Part shown: piece by piece, positions 10,451 to 22,524 of the stretch
How positions within the stretch are numbered: the stretch's first letter is position 1
Layout of the letters: every line of letters begins with the position of its first letter
NCBI GenBank assembly: GCA_963921825.1
Contig: OY997594.1
Coordinates: 3,787,001-3,851,000 of the forward strand
Source: Erodium maritimum
Lineage: Eukaryota > Streptophyta > Magnoliopsida > Geraniales > Geraniaceae
Direction of reading: 5' to 3'
Length of the DNA: 64,000 bases
Program-made: the position numbers and the translations under genes
The notes under the pieces: generated by a model
The model's input: the letters and a program-made list of their open reading frames with translations, nothing else
Told to the model about the DNA's origin: nothing
The model's database searches: none

Positions 10451-12090
10451 TTTAGGAGGGTAAAATTGTCATTTCACGCTCTATTTAACGGTACATAGCG
10501 TATATGACTGACTTAGAGGAATATTCTGTTACTAATCTGACGGTATATGTTAATTCCGTCTGTGGACCGAACATAAGGGTACCCAAAAATATTGAACAAA
10601 CGTAAGGGTACCAAACGGTCCGTGGACCGAACATAAGGGTAGCATAATGTATTTAACCTTTAGATTATATTATAAAATTATATGAAGAAGATACAATAAT
10701 ATATATCGGGATGGTATCCAGTTCAAACGGTCCTTATCGTACAAATTAAGAGCGCACGAGAGCCGCAAGACGCGGCCACGATGACGTCATCAGAGCGCAC
10801 CAGATCTTGCCACGCGCGCGGTGGTAATTTCGTAAATGATGCGAACTTTGACCGCGTCGGAGCGCGTGTTGACCACGTGCATAGCGTAGAAGTTACCAGC
10901 ACTCCCTATGGGCAAGGTATCAACACTTGTGTATGTAAGGTACTAATACCGTTACAAGTAAGATACCAACACTTTGCATGTAGTACCAACACTCTATATG
11001 TAGGTATCAACACTCTATATGTAGGTAGCAGCAATTTGTTAGGGTAGGTACCACTAATTTGTGCACGCAAGTGACACTTGCCAGCATCTTGCGCACATCT
11101 TGTGGCTCATATTTGTTCTTAGTTTGCACAATAAAGAAGTGCTTGTATTTGTTCTTAGTCGCACCTCGTATATGCTCCGAGCATCCGCACCCCACATCCG
11201 TTTTGAGCAGCCCTCGACGCCGTCAGATTTGGCCATGCTCATTTGTAGATCGTCCTCGCCATACGTACTCCACGCGAAGAAGGCTCTGTTGAGGAGAGCT
11301 CGAGCCACCACACACGGAGCCACGAGCCCCCCGCACAACCGAGCTGGGTTCAACGACCCATAGACGCACATTAGTAATCACAATCGCCGCACGTGTCTGG
11401 TGGAGGAAGCATGTACCACCACGGCCTTAAGCTCGCATGCTCTGCTCTGGGTATGCGAGAGAGGATGAAGGTTTGCCTAGAGCCGCAGCCGTCCTCGCTA
11501 CAAACTTTCGATACAAACCGAAATTCAGGTGCGAAATAGAATTAAAAAGATATGCATTAATGATTATGTCATTAATGATTTTTGTTTAAATATGGACCTT
11601 TGATTCCACGATCCAATGATTCAGATTGATAATTTGTATTTCTTATGAAAGATATACAAGTTGGTACTTAAATCTTATCCTACATATATATTTCGGATTT
11701 AGACTTTGGAATAGAATATATATATATACACATTAAGTTTATTTTGTTTTGTTTTAAAATTCAATTGATAAATTTTGAATTTTATAAATTCAAAGTAGTT
11801 ATTTTGAGTTCCACTTACTCCTAAAATATCTCCACATATCTGGTATTTTCGTAACCCATTTTGTGTTTTCGAAATTATCAGACTGATTACGTCTTGGGAT
11901 AGTTGTGAAAAACAGAGAAAAATATCATTTTTTTTTGCTAGCACACAAACGATTTTGGGAAGGCTTGTTGGTGTGTATACGTGAAGAAGGCAGATTCTTT
12001 CGGAGACGTCTCGACATCGTCAAATAAAAGCGTTCTTAGTCCCTGTCTCGAACCAGGCTCAAAACCAAAAAGATAACTTTCTTTTAAGTT
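10451..12090. repeat. Duplicated intergenic segment upstream of ROD1
   Basis: No gene. About 10451-11560 reappears in inverted orientation at 49430-50890 upstream of the ROD1 pseudogene, and about 11540-12090 reappears inverted near 27440-28760, interrupted there by a retroposon. At 10905-11035 there are several short repeats of the type gtaccaacactctatatgtag. Shared words include gacgtcatcagagcgcacc and ggttcggtccac-type tracts. The region is probably an old transposon remnant. Confidence 0.6.
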
Positions 12091-12478
12091 TCTTTAATTT
12101 TATCAGTTTATTGGGAATTACATGGATCTTAGGGATTTTCTAATGCTTTTAAATTTTTCGTTGCGTGTTTGATACCCAAAAAAATGAGGCAGTATTAGAG
12201 AAGGTCTTGATAGAAGTATGGAGCAGAGTGTCAGGATCTCTATCGTCTCCGGGTCATGATGTCTCGGGATCACAAAACATTTGGTCGTTGTGGCCGATCC
12301 GAACTCACTCATGCACGCCATTCTCCACATAAGATACATATCACAAAAACATGAAAATATTATTGAAGCAACAAGTATAAATGGAAGAGCAAAAATTAGT
12401 CTAATCACTATCTCTATCTTTAGACATTCTTTATCTCTATCTTGGTTTTTAGACTTATTTTAGTTTATGGTTGAATAA
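12091..12478. other. Unassigned intergenic DNA
   Basis: AT-rich sequence without a recognised gene or repeat end. Confidence 0.4.
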
Positions 12479-12486
12479 GTTCCTGG

Positions 12487-13450
12487 CAATGTTGTAAAAA
12501 TCTCCGTCAGGAGGCGCCTAGGCGCTGAAATGGGCTCTGCCGATCCGATTTATTTTCCTATGACGCTCCAGGCCGCTTGAGCGGAATATGACCGATTAAT
12601 CCCCGATTCGGGCGATTAATCGCCGACTGACCGATTAATTGAGCGGGTCGGCCAGGCATCGGTTCGGATTTGTAGTTAAAAAAAGGGAAAATATCAGATT
12701 GGTACCCTTAACTATACATTTTTAACACATTGGTACCCTTAACTAATTTAATCACTAAAAAGGTAACTTAAGTTTCTAATCAGTAACACGTTAGTGTTTT
12801 CCGTCCATTTTTGGACGGAAAATGGTCATGTGCAATGCACATGACCTTAAACTTTCAAAAGATGACAAAAATACCCCTATAAGTTCAAACCCTAATTATT
12901 CTTTTACCTTATTTCTCCTACGCAACCTTCATCTCCCCCATTTTATTTCATACATACGTCTCCTTCATTATGTTTCTCCTTCATTCTGTTTCTTCCCCAG
13001 CCTTCATCTCCACCGCCATGACCATTTTCCGTCCAAAAATGGACGGAAAATACTAAAGTGTTACTGATTGGAAACTTAAGGTACCTATTTAGTGATTAAA
13101 TTAGTTAAGGGTACCAATGTGTTAAAAACGTATAGTTAGGGTACCAATATGATATTTTCCCTAAAAAAAAGTTTCTAACCTATAAAACAAGTGAAACCAT
13201 AAAGTTATGCTAGTTTATAGTCATACTTATTGATATTCTTTTATTAATTGTATGATACTTTTAGTTTAGTAGAATATTTATGTTTTTATTATATTTAATG
13301 TTTGATATTATTGATATTTTTTGTATATTATAATATAAATTTTGATAATATATAATAAAAATAATAATCCGATTAATACCCGATTAATCCCCGCATAGCG
13401 CCTAAGACCCCTTTCCGTCCGACTAACGCCTAACGTTTTTTACAACTTTG
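12487..13450. mobile_element. hAT-like non-autonomous element
   Basis: Termini caatgttgtaaaa at the left and ttttacaactttg at the right are inverted copies, flanked by the 8-bp duplication gttcctgg/gtccctgg (12479-12486 and 13451-13458). Subterminal regions carry aggcgc and cgattaat words. No transposase is present. A MITE sits inside it. Confidence 0.8.
12685..13161. mobile_element. Fold-back MITE nested in hAT-like element
   Basis: 477 bp. Inverted termini begin gggaaaatatcagattgg and end ccaatatgatattttccc; the arms are about 150 bp each and include ttttccgtccatttttgg and its mirror. Flanked by taaaaaaa (12677-12684 and 13162-13169), an 8-bp A-rich duplication that may be partly fortuitous. 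Confidence 0.8.
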
Positions 13451-13559
13451 GTCCCTGGTAATGGCTAAATCAGAGATTAGTATCTTAGTTTCAATTGGTT
13501 CTTATCTTAATCTATATTAATATTTAATTAGCTAAAGATAAAAACGTTTGGGTCTTTTG

Positions 13560-13735
13560 ATGTAATCACGTTACCTTTGGTTTTAGTATAAATAAAGGCT
13601 CCACTACCAGAAGCAAATCATCTTCTGGAGTTTCATAACTCAACATAGCAATTTCCTATCTCTTTACTCTGGTTTCATTTGTGTGTTCTAAATCATAGAA
13701 TAACAGATATTTTCGGGGAAAAAAAAAAGAATTGA
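13560..13735 (+). promoter_or_regulatory. Orphan promoter-like segment
   Basis: TATAAATA at 13587-13594 is followed by a leader-like, C/T-rich sequence (catcttctggagtttcataac) but no ORF; the next sequence is the 3' flank of lectin gene A in opposite orientation. It may be the head of a lost gene. Confidence 0.35.
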
Positions 13736-14000
13736 AGTCGTTTGTTTTTAATGTAAGCAAAACATAACCGGCTGGTATATTGTCCTTCATTACTAAACCT
13801 TACTTTTTATTCATCCAAACAAAAATAGAAACACAAATACAAGTTATTTAATCAGATAAAGGCCACTTTCGTAGGACTCACAATTACATTTAGCGCATGT
13901 AATAAGTCTTTTAAACCCCTAAGTTGTCGCCTAGAGGACGAGTGAAGTCTCGTGAGGGTTTTCAGAATACAAAGGCACCCACAACCGCATTGCTACATAT
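13736..14000 (-). terminator. 3' untranslated and polyadenylation region of lectin A
   Basis: Contains the family 3'-end block with a small hairpin, acgag ... ctcgt on the minus strand at 13938-13953, and AATAAA-type signals on the minus strand (gatgaataaaaagtaagg, about 13800-13817). The same block follows every member of the family. Confidence 0.6.
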
Positions 14001-15425
14001 CTAGTTCAGAGGAACAAACTCCACCCTAAAATACAGGAAATTAGTTTGAGTTCCAGTGTAGATGCCATCGTCCATTTTGGAGTTGGAAATACTACTATCA
14101 TAAAACGTAATGTTCTGATTGTAAGAGAATGGAACATCCCACAACCTTTTCTCTCCCACTGCTTCTATTACTGCCTTAGTCATCGGCGGTACTCTCACCT
14201 TGAATGCTTTATATGTCTGCTGTTGTGACTCCGCCTTTTCTTCCCCCCATACGATGTTACTTGAGATTGGTCCGTTGAATACTATTTTTCCATCCACCTC
14301 AATCGGTATCGGACTCGTAATACCAACCATAGTGACCCCAACCTTGAACGATCCATTCGCCGTTGAACTCCAAGTAGATGCAGAGGACTCGGCCACATAG
14401 TACAATATCATTGGCATAACGACATCAGATTGACTGTCATTGATAACCTCGTTGGCACCCACCACAACGGGTGTCGGAACGGTGACCCTAACGTCGGAGA
14501 CACGAAAGTCAGAATCTTCAAGGGCGACACTCCATGAAGTAGCACGGTCGACGACTTCATGGTGAGACAGCGGGGTAATGGTTGGGTCCGAAGCAGCGAG
14601 GACGGGTACTTGGTCGATGTGCACGATCTTGCAGTGCTCGTTGTTCCCCAAACTCTGTAGCGCGAACGTATTGTCTTTATCCGCGATTCGAGTGGGATAA
14701 AAGAACACGTTTGGGTCGGTGGCGGGGAGGTCGGAGGGTGTAGGGGCGAGAACGAAGTTACTAGGCTCACGGGTCCAGAAGGCACCGTAGTGTTGGGACT
14801 TGATTGAGATGTTTCCGGGGCCAGAAGTGAAGACCTCGTGTCCCACGGTCGGGTCAGCAAGATCGTCGCCGACGAATTGGAGATACTTGGCCCCTTCTAT
14901 AGGGAGAGCAGAAAGGTATTTACCTTCGGAAGTGCCCTTGACGGCGATGTTTCTGGGTAAAATCACGAGCGAACTCCAATCAGTGACGGTACAGACAGCA
15001 TCATTGGGAGACTCCGAGGCAAGGTACATACATGTGTGTCTGAATGTGCCAGGTTGGTCCATCAAGGCAACATACATTTGGGTGTTCACGTGCATGAACC
15101 GCACCGCATCGCCCACCAACACCGGCCGGAACAAAGTGCACCCCAGCTTGGTCTGGTCCTCCTCCGGTTCGCTGGCAGAGGCTAGAACCCAGTTGTCGGC
15201 CGATGGGACCCAGTACTTGTTGTTGTAGCAGCTCCTGAGATGGACGAGGGTCTGGTCGGCTCCCGACACTTGTACTTGAAACTTTGTGTACGGACTCACG
15301 ACATCGTGGCCTGAAAACTGGAGATAGCCATGCAACTCTCCTTCCCCGTGCACGAACTGCAAGTACTTGGTGTTGTATTGGGACGATAGAACCACGTATT
15401 CGGGTAATAATGTTGTTGCGGCCAT
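14001..15425 (-). CDS. Amaranthin-like lectin with C-terminal aerolysin-like domain (gene A)
   Basis: 474 residues, intronless as read. Two tandem agglutinin (amaranthin, beta-trefoil) domains at about residues 5-150 and 155-300 are each marked by a KYLQF block (NTKYLQFVHGEG; AKYLQFVGDD), followed by an aerolysin-type beta-rich domain at about 310-470 with a Ser/Thr-rich alternating stretch (STWSSTANGSFKVGVTMVG) where the membrane hairpin of this fold usually lies. Amaranthin binds Gal-GalNAc (T-antigen) sugars; the lectin-aerolysin chimera is known in several dicots. No signal peptide is visible. The start ATG (15425) is preceded by aacaa. A is the most divergent intact copy, especially in the C-terminal third (ESQQQTYKAF; YDSSISNSK). 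The sugar-binding specificity and any pore activity of this copy are inferred only. Confidence 0.85.
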   Translation of the reverse strand: MAATTLLPEYVVLSSQYNTKYLQFVHGEGELHGYLQFSGHDVVSPYTKFQVQVSGADQTLVHLRSCYNNKYWVPSADNWVLASASEPEEDQTKLGCTLFRPVLVGDAVRFMHVNTQMYVALMDQPGTFRHTCMYLASESPNDAVCTVTDWSSLVILPRNIAVKGTSEGKYLSALPIEGAKYLQFVGDDLADPTVGHEVFTSGPGNISIKSQHYGAFWTREPSNFVLAPTPSDLPATDPNVFFYPTRIADKDNTFALQSLGNNEHCKIVHIDQVPVLAASDPTITPLSHHEVVDRATSWSVALEDSDFRVSDVRVTVPTPVVVGANEVINDSQSDVVMPMILYYVAESSASTWSSTANGSFKVGVTMVGITSPIPIEVDGKIVFNGPISSNIVWGEEKAESQQQTYKAFKVRVPPMTKAVIEAVGEKRLWDVPFSYNQNITFYDSSISNSKMDDGIYTGTQTNFLYFRVEFVPLN

Positions 15426-15830
15426 TGTTGTTACTCCAACTGTATATGTGTATATGTAGAGATACTTTTCTTTCTTTCTCTCTTCTTTTGCTCTGTGTTT
15501 TCTTCCTAACTCTTCTTGCTAATTAAGGTATTTATAGGGACTGAATACTATTATTTTATTCCACGTTTTTGTGAGTTTTATTTTATTTAATACAACCGAA
15601 TATACCCTGCAAGCTTCTTTTTTATTCATTAATTAATTATTTTATCCCTTATAAAAGGACATGGATAGTAACGTGTATTGGAGAGGAATACTTCGGGAGT
15701 AGAGGAAGATGCTTGTCTTTGTTAGACACTTATTTTGGTTGCATCCCATTTAGTACACTAATGTGTACCATGTGGCCTATTAGAATACCATTTACCCTTC
15801 AAAAATGGCTGGCATATAACTGGACTTGTT
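15426..15830 (-). promoter_or_regulatory. Promoter and 5' leader of lectin A
   Basis: TATA box ctataaata on the minus strand (15529-15537), about 105 bp upstream of the ATG, with a pyrimidine/purine-rich leader (gaagagagaaagaaag). Upstream are the family promoter words ccttttataagg and ggttgcatccc (on the plus strand) and tggctggcat near 15810. This module is reused by all family members and by orphan fragments elsewhere. Confidence 0.7.
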
Positions 15831-16045
15831 AATACTAACAATATATGTTATCCACCTAATCTGAAACTTATCTTGGATTGGATAATTAAGAACATTTCGG
15901 GAGTAGAACATAAATTAACAAGATGTTTTTTTCATAAACTTATCTTGGTTAGGCACTGATTTTTGTTGCATCCTGTTTAGTATGTGTTAATGTTTACCAT
16001 GTGACCGATTAAAATATTATAATTATTTATATTATTATACATTTC

Positions 16046-16423
16046 TAGGGGTAATTCTATTTTAGTATTCTAAATCTTCGTTTTTTGTTTAAAGTATCTT
16101 AAAAAAAATTTGTGTCACTTCAATACCTTAAATTTTCATTCATTCATTTAGAGTATCCTAAATTTTGTTTGTGTCACCTTAGTATTCTAAACTTTCATTA
16201 ATTTCATTTTAGTACCTACTGTTAACTTTCCATATGATTTTCCATCCAAAACAGATAAAATGATCATAGTACTCTTTATTAACGATCAAATTTAGTGTAA
16301 AATTAATCGTGTGTATTAAAATAAAATTAATAAAAATTTAGGGTAATGAGATAGTACAAAAAAAAAATAAGGTACTCTATATAAAATATAAAAGATTTAA
16401 CTTATTGAGGTATAATTATCCTT
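16046..16423. mobile_element. Fold-back MITE family member
   Basis: Begins aggggtaattctattttag and ends gtataattatcctt, with imperfect mirrored arms built from words such as gggtactaaa and gtgtcac, and a centre containing ccatccaaaacagataaaa. Related copies lie at 25063-25370, 28925-29285 and 40975-41370, with pieces at 45770-45890, 53401-53540 and 47430-47480. Target duplication was not fixed. Confidence 0.65.
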
Positions 16424-16679
16424 AATTTTTATCGTCAGACAAGTATATACAATATGTAATGCACGTCCACCTAAATGATAGATACTAATCTATATTTACT
16501 TTCATTTTGTTATACAAAAACCACTAGATGCCTGGTAGCGATCACTCAGCTCGAACTTAGTGGGGCGTCATTTGTTTATGTGACCAATTACTAATAGCTG
16601 TAACCAGGATTGGTCTCATATGGTTTATTGTTAGATACATATAAATAATATATTTGGAAAGCAAGGAACAGAAAAGTGT

Positions 16680-17270
16680 GGGACAACATCACTCCAGTAG
16701 TAGAAGCAATTCACTATACTTTCATATGCTTAAATGCAGGGTGGAAGGAAGCGAAAACACGCAAGAAACCGGGACATGTTACCCATAACTAAAGGGACCA
16801 GGGTGCAGAAGTTAGTTGGCCGTGTCCCGCCCGAGGTCCTGGGTTATTAAACCTGATGGTGTTCTTTTCGCAGCAACAAGACAGATAGGTATGGGATGGG
16901 TATGTAGGGACGCACATGCTAGGTCATGAAGGCAAAATCTTCATCGTCTCGGGACCCCCATAATCCAGGTTTAGTGGAAGCATATGCTATAAGGGATGCT
17001 CTACAATGGGAAATTCTAAGGACAAGTCAAAAAACCACCATCCGGAGTGATTGCAAGGTCATAATGGATATGATCAATAAAAAGAGAAGATCAACTTCTC
17101 CACAAGGATAATCGTTAGCGATTGTATTTTCCTGTTATCTAGACTCAATGACTCGTAATTCGATTTTGTGAAACGGACAGCCACAAAGCAGCTCACTGGC
17201 TTGTTAGGGCGGCCTATTAATCCCATGTTTGAAAATGGCAAGGAGGGTTTATACCGGAGACATTTCATCG
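16680..17270 (+). pseudogene. RNase H-like (LINE-associated) relic
   Basis: Interrupted translation resembles the RVT_3 RNase H domain found in plant LINEs: VLFAATRQIGMGWVCRDAHA, then EAYAIRDALQWEIL and IRSDCKVIMDMIN. Stops and frameshifts are frequent. Related copies: 17820-18240 (+), the tip at 18905-19045 (+), and minus-strand copies at 37446-37580, 38200-38460, 39020-39560 and 40100-40740. Confidence 0.7.
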
Positions 17271-17286
17271 GATTCTTATTGCCGAC

Positions 17287-17748
17287 ATTTAAATAATATA
17301 TCTTCGTATTTGTTCAAAACAAATATTTGAATATATTTTATTAGAACAAGAAATAGAATATCGAGCGGAGCAAACCCTAGCAGATACCAAAAGAATGGAC
17401 TTGTTCAGTTATGTTCCTTAGTCATCATCCAGATCATCCACGTCTTTGTCCATGGAGCTCCGCTAGCTCGAGTCTTCCACGTCTTTCACTACAAACATCA
17501 GAAGGAGTTCGCGAAGGCCAAAATCCTACTTGGAGCCAAAGAGGTTACTTGGAGCCCAAGTCCTACTTACCAAATCCTATTACACTTGTAAAATAAGAAG
17601 ACAATTAAAAAGGAAACAACTCAACTAGGACATTAATTAAACCAAACCCTAGCCGACTATTACTAACCGACCATACCATTGTGGTGGGCTTATCCCACTT
17701 TGTACCGGTCCGTACGGCCCGTAACATCACTCCCCCCACACACATGTT
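17287..17748 (-). repeat. LTR fragment between RNase H relics
   Basis: Read on the minus strand it follows a purine tract (gtgtggggggagtg) and begins tgatgttacgggccgtacgg, like the start of a 3' LTR. It ends near a TATA-like, A/T-rich stretch. The mirrored copy is 38558-39015. No internal coding region accompanies it. Confidence 0.55.
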
Positions 17749-17819
17749 TCTTTAGCGATGACCAAGGACAAACTTAGTGGGGCGTCATTTGGTTATGTGA
17801 CATCACTTCAATGGCAGAA

Positions 17820-18240
17820 GCAATCCACTACACTTCTTTATGCCTAAATACATGGTGACAGGTAGCGAAAGCACGCAAAAAACAGGGACATGTTACCCAT
17901 AACTGAAGGGACCGGGGTGCAGAAGGTAGTTGGTGGTGTCCCTCCCAGGGTTCATGGGTTATAAACATTGATGATGCTCTTTTCGCAGCAACATGACAGA
18001 TAGGTACGAGATGGGTGTGCAGGGACGACACAGGCTACGTCATGAAGGGAAGATCCTCATCATCTCGAGGCCCCCAAAATCCGGCTTGGTGGAAGAATAT
18101 GCTATAAGGAATGCTCTACGATGGGTAATTTTGAGGCCAACTCAAAAAACCACCATCCGGAGTGATTGCAAAGTCATAGTGGATATGCTCAATAAAAAGA
18201 GAAGATCAACTTCTCTCACAGGGATAATCGTTAGCGATTG
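17820..18240 (+). pseudogene. Second RNase H-like relic
   Basis: Same domain as at 16680-17270 (VEEYAIRNALRWVILRPTQK; IRSDCKVIVDMLNKK), with the upstream part out of frame. It looks like a tandem copy flanking the LTR fragment. Confidence 0.65.
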
Positions 18241-18604
18241 TATTTTCTGTTATCGTATAGTTTGACGTGAATTTCGGATTATTTCCTCAAACAATACTAC
18301 CATATGGAAATGAGGTGAATAACATATATTTGTTTGACTATAAACGGTCATTTTGGCAGGCCAATTAATACTGTAATCGGTCACATGGTAAACATTAGTA
18401 TGTAAATGGGATGCAACCAAAATCAGTGCGTAACCAAGATAAGATGATGAGAAGCATCTTGTTAATTTATGTTCGACTCCCCAATTGTTCCTATCCAATC
18501 CACGTTGATTATTATTGGTCAAAGGATAAAATATGTGTTAAAAAGAGAAACATGTAAGTTAAATAAACATAGAGTTAAATAAACATAGAATATTGAAGGG
18601 TAAT

Positions 18605-18835
18605 TTTATCGTATGTGGCCGAGTCTTCGACGCGTGTCTGGATTTCAACGACGATGGATCGCCGATACATACAATGTATAAGTTGAAAAAGCCGACACTA
18701 GAAGAGGTTGTCGGGTGTACGGTTCCCGTTCAATCAAACCAGAATCGATGACGATATTTACACCGGAACCGAAACACGTTTGCAGGATTTCAATGTGAGG
18801 TTTGTTCTAATGAATTAGATATGTAAAGATATAGT
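18605..18835 (+). pseudogene. Diverged relic of the lectin-gene aerolysin-like domain
   Basis: Translated pieces match the C-terminal part of the lectin family: YVAES, then a weak match to RLWDVPFSYNQ, then DDDIYTGTET and VRFV. Stops and frameshifts break it. It is on the opposite strand to genes A and B and clearly more diverged than any complete copy. The mirror in the other arm is 37660-37885 (-). Confidence 0.6.
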
Positions 18836-19172
18836 TGTGTAATGTACGTCTACCTAAATGATAGACACTAATCTATATTTACTATCAGATTGCCAGTGGA
18901 GCAAATATCACTAACTCTTTTCGCAGCAACAGGATAAATAGGCACGGGATGGGTATGCAGGGACGACATAGGCCAGGTCATGAAGGCAAGATCCTCATCA
19001 TCTCGGGCCCCCCAAGATCCGGGTTTGGTGGAAGCATATTGTCACGCCCCAAATCCGGTTTTGACCGGACTCGAGACGTGAACTAAAACAGTAATAAAAT
19101 TTAAAAGACAGTAAAATTAAAAATCTTAAAATACAAGTTATTTAATTAGATAATAAAAACAGTAAAGTTATT

Positions 19173-22100
19173 AAAAAAAATTTTTTTGAAGAAGCAATTA
19201 ACATTTTATTAAAGCTCTCAAGAATCCGAGTAGGATTCAAGAGAGAGGAGGAGAGTATCTCCCAAGTTAGAACAAGATCAACCAAACCAACTAGAGCAAG
19301 AGCAGATAACCGTCCAACAAAGGACGACCGCCCTAACCGGCAACAAGATCAAACAGCAACACAAATGGGTCTAACAACCACCTATACCCAGATAAGAAAC
19401 ACCACAACAACAATGCCAACCAGAACAAAACGCAAACAACAAAAACTTAGGTCTAATACCAGAAAACCCAACCTTAAAGCACTTAGAGACCAAAACAAGT
19501 AGGTCTTCAACCTCGAATTTACAATTAAGAGCAAAAAGGAACCCAAAAATGAATCCCACTGCTCGAAAGCCAGACCGAAGTTCAACCCCAAATCAAACAA
19601 GGTATAGAAATCTGCTCCCAGGTCATCAGGGCTTCAATCCCATGAAATTGAAATTAAAACCCTAACATTGCCGGTGGCCAGCACCACATCGGCGAGACCT
19701 AACTAGTGGGGGACCACCAGTACCCAAAAACCAATCTACCCTATCGACGGGCTTCAAAACAGGCACAAAGCCTAAACCCTCGTCGGCGGCCAACACCTTG
19801 CCGGCGAGCCGGGGCCAACAACACGTGGTCGGGAAGAACAGAAGACCCAGACGACAGAGAAAGAAAGGAGAAAAGGGGGGGGGGGAGATCGAACCAGAGT
19901 GATCTAATGGAGAGACACCACACCCCAAACACCGGGACCCTAACACACCGAGCTTGACCTCAGCAGACTCAAGGAGAGCCCTCATCTCCGGTCAGCACCA
20001 AGAGAAAGGCTGATGGAGAGCACAGAGTCAGAGAGGTGTAAGGGGCGGAGGAGGCCTTCGAGTAGCCCAGGATCCAGACTCGGCGGCAAGGGCAAGAGGT
20101 CGTCCTTCACAGCTGATGCGGGTGCATTTTAACACATAATTGAGCCACTTTATATCGAGCTATATATGCTTTTGGTCCCGAATTTCTATCATATATTTAG
20201 ATTTAGCATGAATAACTGATTGTATCGATATGTTCGGTGTTCCGATGGATTTTCGATGCATTTTGGGTGTTTTGTGCTTGTGGACCGTCAAGAGGGTTGA
20301 TTTTTTTCGCTCCGAAATATATTCATGACTGGTCTTGTTTTGTAGTTCTCGAGAAAAGGAATTTTTTAGCGCAAGAACGAGATCAATCGGAGTCCGAACG
20401 AAGTCGGAGCGAGCGAAATAAGGAAAAAGAACAAAAATTGGAGATCGAGCCAGAGACGGACACCTGTCCAGCCGCCAGCTTGCCCAGGAAGTGACACCTG
20501 TCCCCTTCCAGCTCTCCTCTCCTCTGCCAACACGTGTCTAGGGCAGCACTCTCCCTTTGGTTGCTCAGCCGCATCTCACCAGGACTTCATCTTCAATTTA
20601 TTTTTTGATAGAGACGCGAGAGCACTGGGGGAGCCGGAACCAAAGAGCAAATAGAGAAGCTCTTTGAGCATTTATTTTTTATTTTCTTTTTCTCTATACA
20701 CACAAACAAAGATATATATATTTGAGAGAGTTAATTTGAAAGGTGATTTTATAGAAAGAGTTATTTATTTTCTGATTTTATTTGGAGAGATTTTGGGGAA
20801 CACAAGAGGAAGCTTCATTGATTTGAGAGGGATTTGAGCCAAGGGTGTCATTGTTCTTGGAGAAAATTCATCTTTAGGAGAGTCTCTTGGTGCTTCTACA
20901 CTTGGATTTGTTGCCAACACAAGAAGATCAAAGCTAGGGTTTGGAGGAAGGGGAAGATCAACCATTTTGTCAATTAATTGTGGTGATTGTATCTAAACCT
21001 TCTCTCTAATTCTCATTATGAAATCATTTACTTGTTGGTTCAAACCTATGTCATTGATTATCATGAACAACTAAACCCCCAAATTTCTAGGGTTTTGGAT
21101 GATTAGAGTAGGGATTTCCATGTTTTAAATGCTTTAAATTGTTGTGATCGTTGAATTGTTTTAGTGTTTATGATCGATTTGTGCTTAACGCTTTATCTCC
21201 CGGGTAGGCTTGATAATTGATTTGAATTAGAATTTAACGCTTGAAAGAGGAGAATTCTAATTAGTCTAAAGTCGATCATAAATTGGATTTAAACCCTAGC
21301 TAGAACTAGCGGGGTTAATACAATTGCAATAGCTATAGGCTTGGTTGGTCGAAAGTTAGAAGTTGTCATAGAGCTAAACGCTTTGGGTCTTCCTACATCG
21401 TGATTCGAAAGAACTCGGTGGTTAGATTCCATTAGGGTCCGAATCGTTCGAAAGAAGTTAGGACTAGAGTTGAGATGACTCGTTGCCTCTAAATCAAGTC
21501 TTCATCACAACAATCGAGTATTTTTGACTTTATGGAATGAACTATATGAACCCGATATCCTAGAAATTTCATCATTTGATTCAAGAAGTTAAGAATTCTC
21601 GGTTTCGTGCTACGAGTGCTCTACTTGATTTGCATTACTTGTTATTTTATTTTAGAAGCATAAAAACCAACTTTTTATAGAAATAGCTTAGCTACAAGCT
21701 TTGAATAGTAAGTGTTTGTTTATTGCTCATTTGGGCTCGATATTCCGGACTTCAAATCCGATTACTACTTGACGGCCGGTGCACTTGCCGTGCTCAAGTT
21801 TGCGATTAAAACCCGTAGGGCGTCAAGTTTTACAGCACCGAAATCAACCCAAACCTCACGATCCACGTCAGAAGCGTCGAGGAAGCATGTCCCACAACAA
21901 GTATGGAAGGAAAAAGCCAAGGTAGAGAAGTCCCTTCGCGCAAGACATCGAGGAAGCGGTGAAGTGGAGACGAAGTTCAGCCTCACCAAAGCGCCACCAA
22001 AACCCAGATCCGCACCAATCCCTACCTGAGCAGACGAGGAAAAGTGACCCACGCTCCGGATCTGAAGTAAGAACACGCCGAGGAGGGAGAAGAAGCCCGA

Positions 22101-22524
22101 AACGGACCACCGTCGGAGGGGAAAGAAGGGCAAAGGTAGAGGCCCAGTCGAAGGTCAGCGCGAATCGTAGACCTTTGAGGCCTGGGAAACTCGTCCCACG
22201 CCGGGCCAACGAACACGGGGGAGGAAGTAAACGACGAAGAACAAAGAGGGGAAAAGGCTTGAATCGAAGCGGAGGAAGGGGTAAAGGGGGGTTAAGAGCT
22301 CGGGAGGGGAAGGAGAGTAAAGGAAAGTTCGAAGGTTTCAGATCTGAAAATCGGGAGCTCAAAACAGGGAGAAGAGGGGGAAACGGGGCAAGAAAGAAAG
22401 GGCGAAAGAGAAAGGAGGTAAAGGGTGGGGGTTCCTCGCCGGCAACAGCCACAGTCAAGTTGACCGTGGCCGTCACCGGCGAGGGAGAAGTATGAACTAG
22501 GGTTTGCGAAGGTTGAAGACGGAG
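19173..22524 (-). mobile_element. Retroposon with LINE-like ends and no coding region, carrying a solo LTR
   Basis: Flanked by aaagttatt (19164-19172 and 22525-22533). The minus-strand 5' part (22524 to about 21837) is C/T-rich like a LINE 5' leader; the 3' part (about 20108 to 19173) resembles other LINE-type tails in the window and ends in an A-tract. No reverse transcriptase is seen, so it is an internally deleted, non-autonomous copy. The equivalent site in the right arm (about 37315) is empty. Confidence 0.7.
20114..21831 (+). mobile_element. Solo LTR (Gypsy type), 1.7 kb
   Basis: Starts tgatgcgggtgcattttaac and ends with cggtgcacttgccgtgctc and a T-rich end; flanked by acagc (20109-20113 and 21832-21836), a 5-bp duplication. 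The final block resembles LTR ends of Tat/Athila-type plant Gypsy elements. There is no internal region, so it probably arose by LTR-LTR recombination. The terminal CA is missing, so the exact right end rests on the duplication. Confidence 0.65.
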
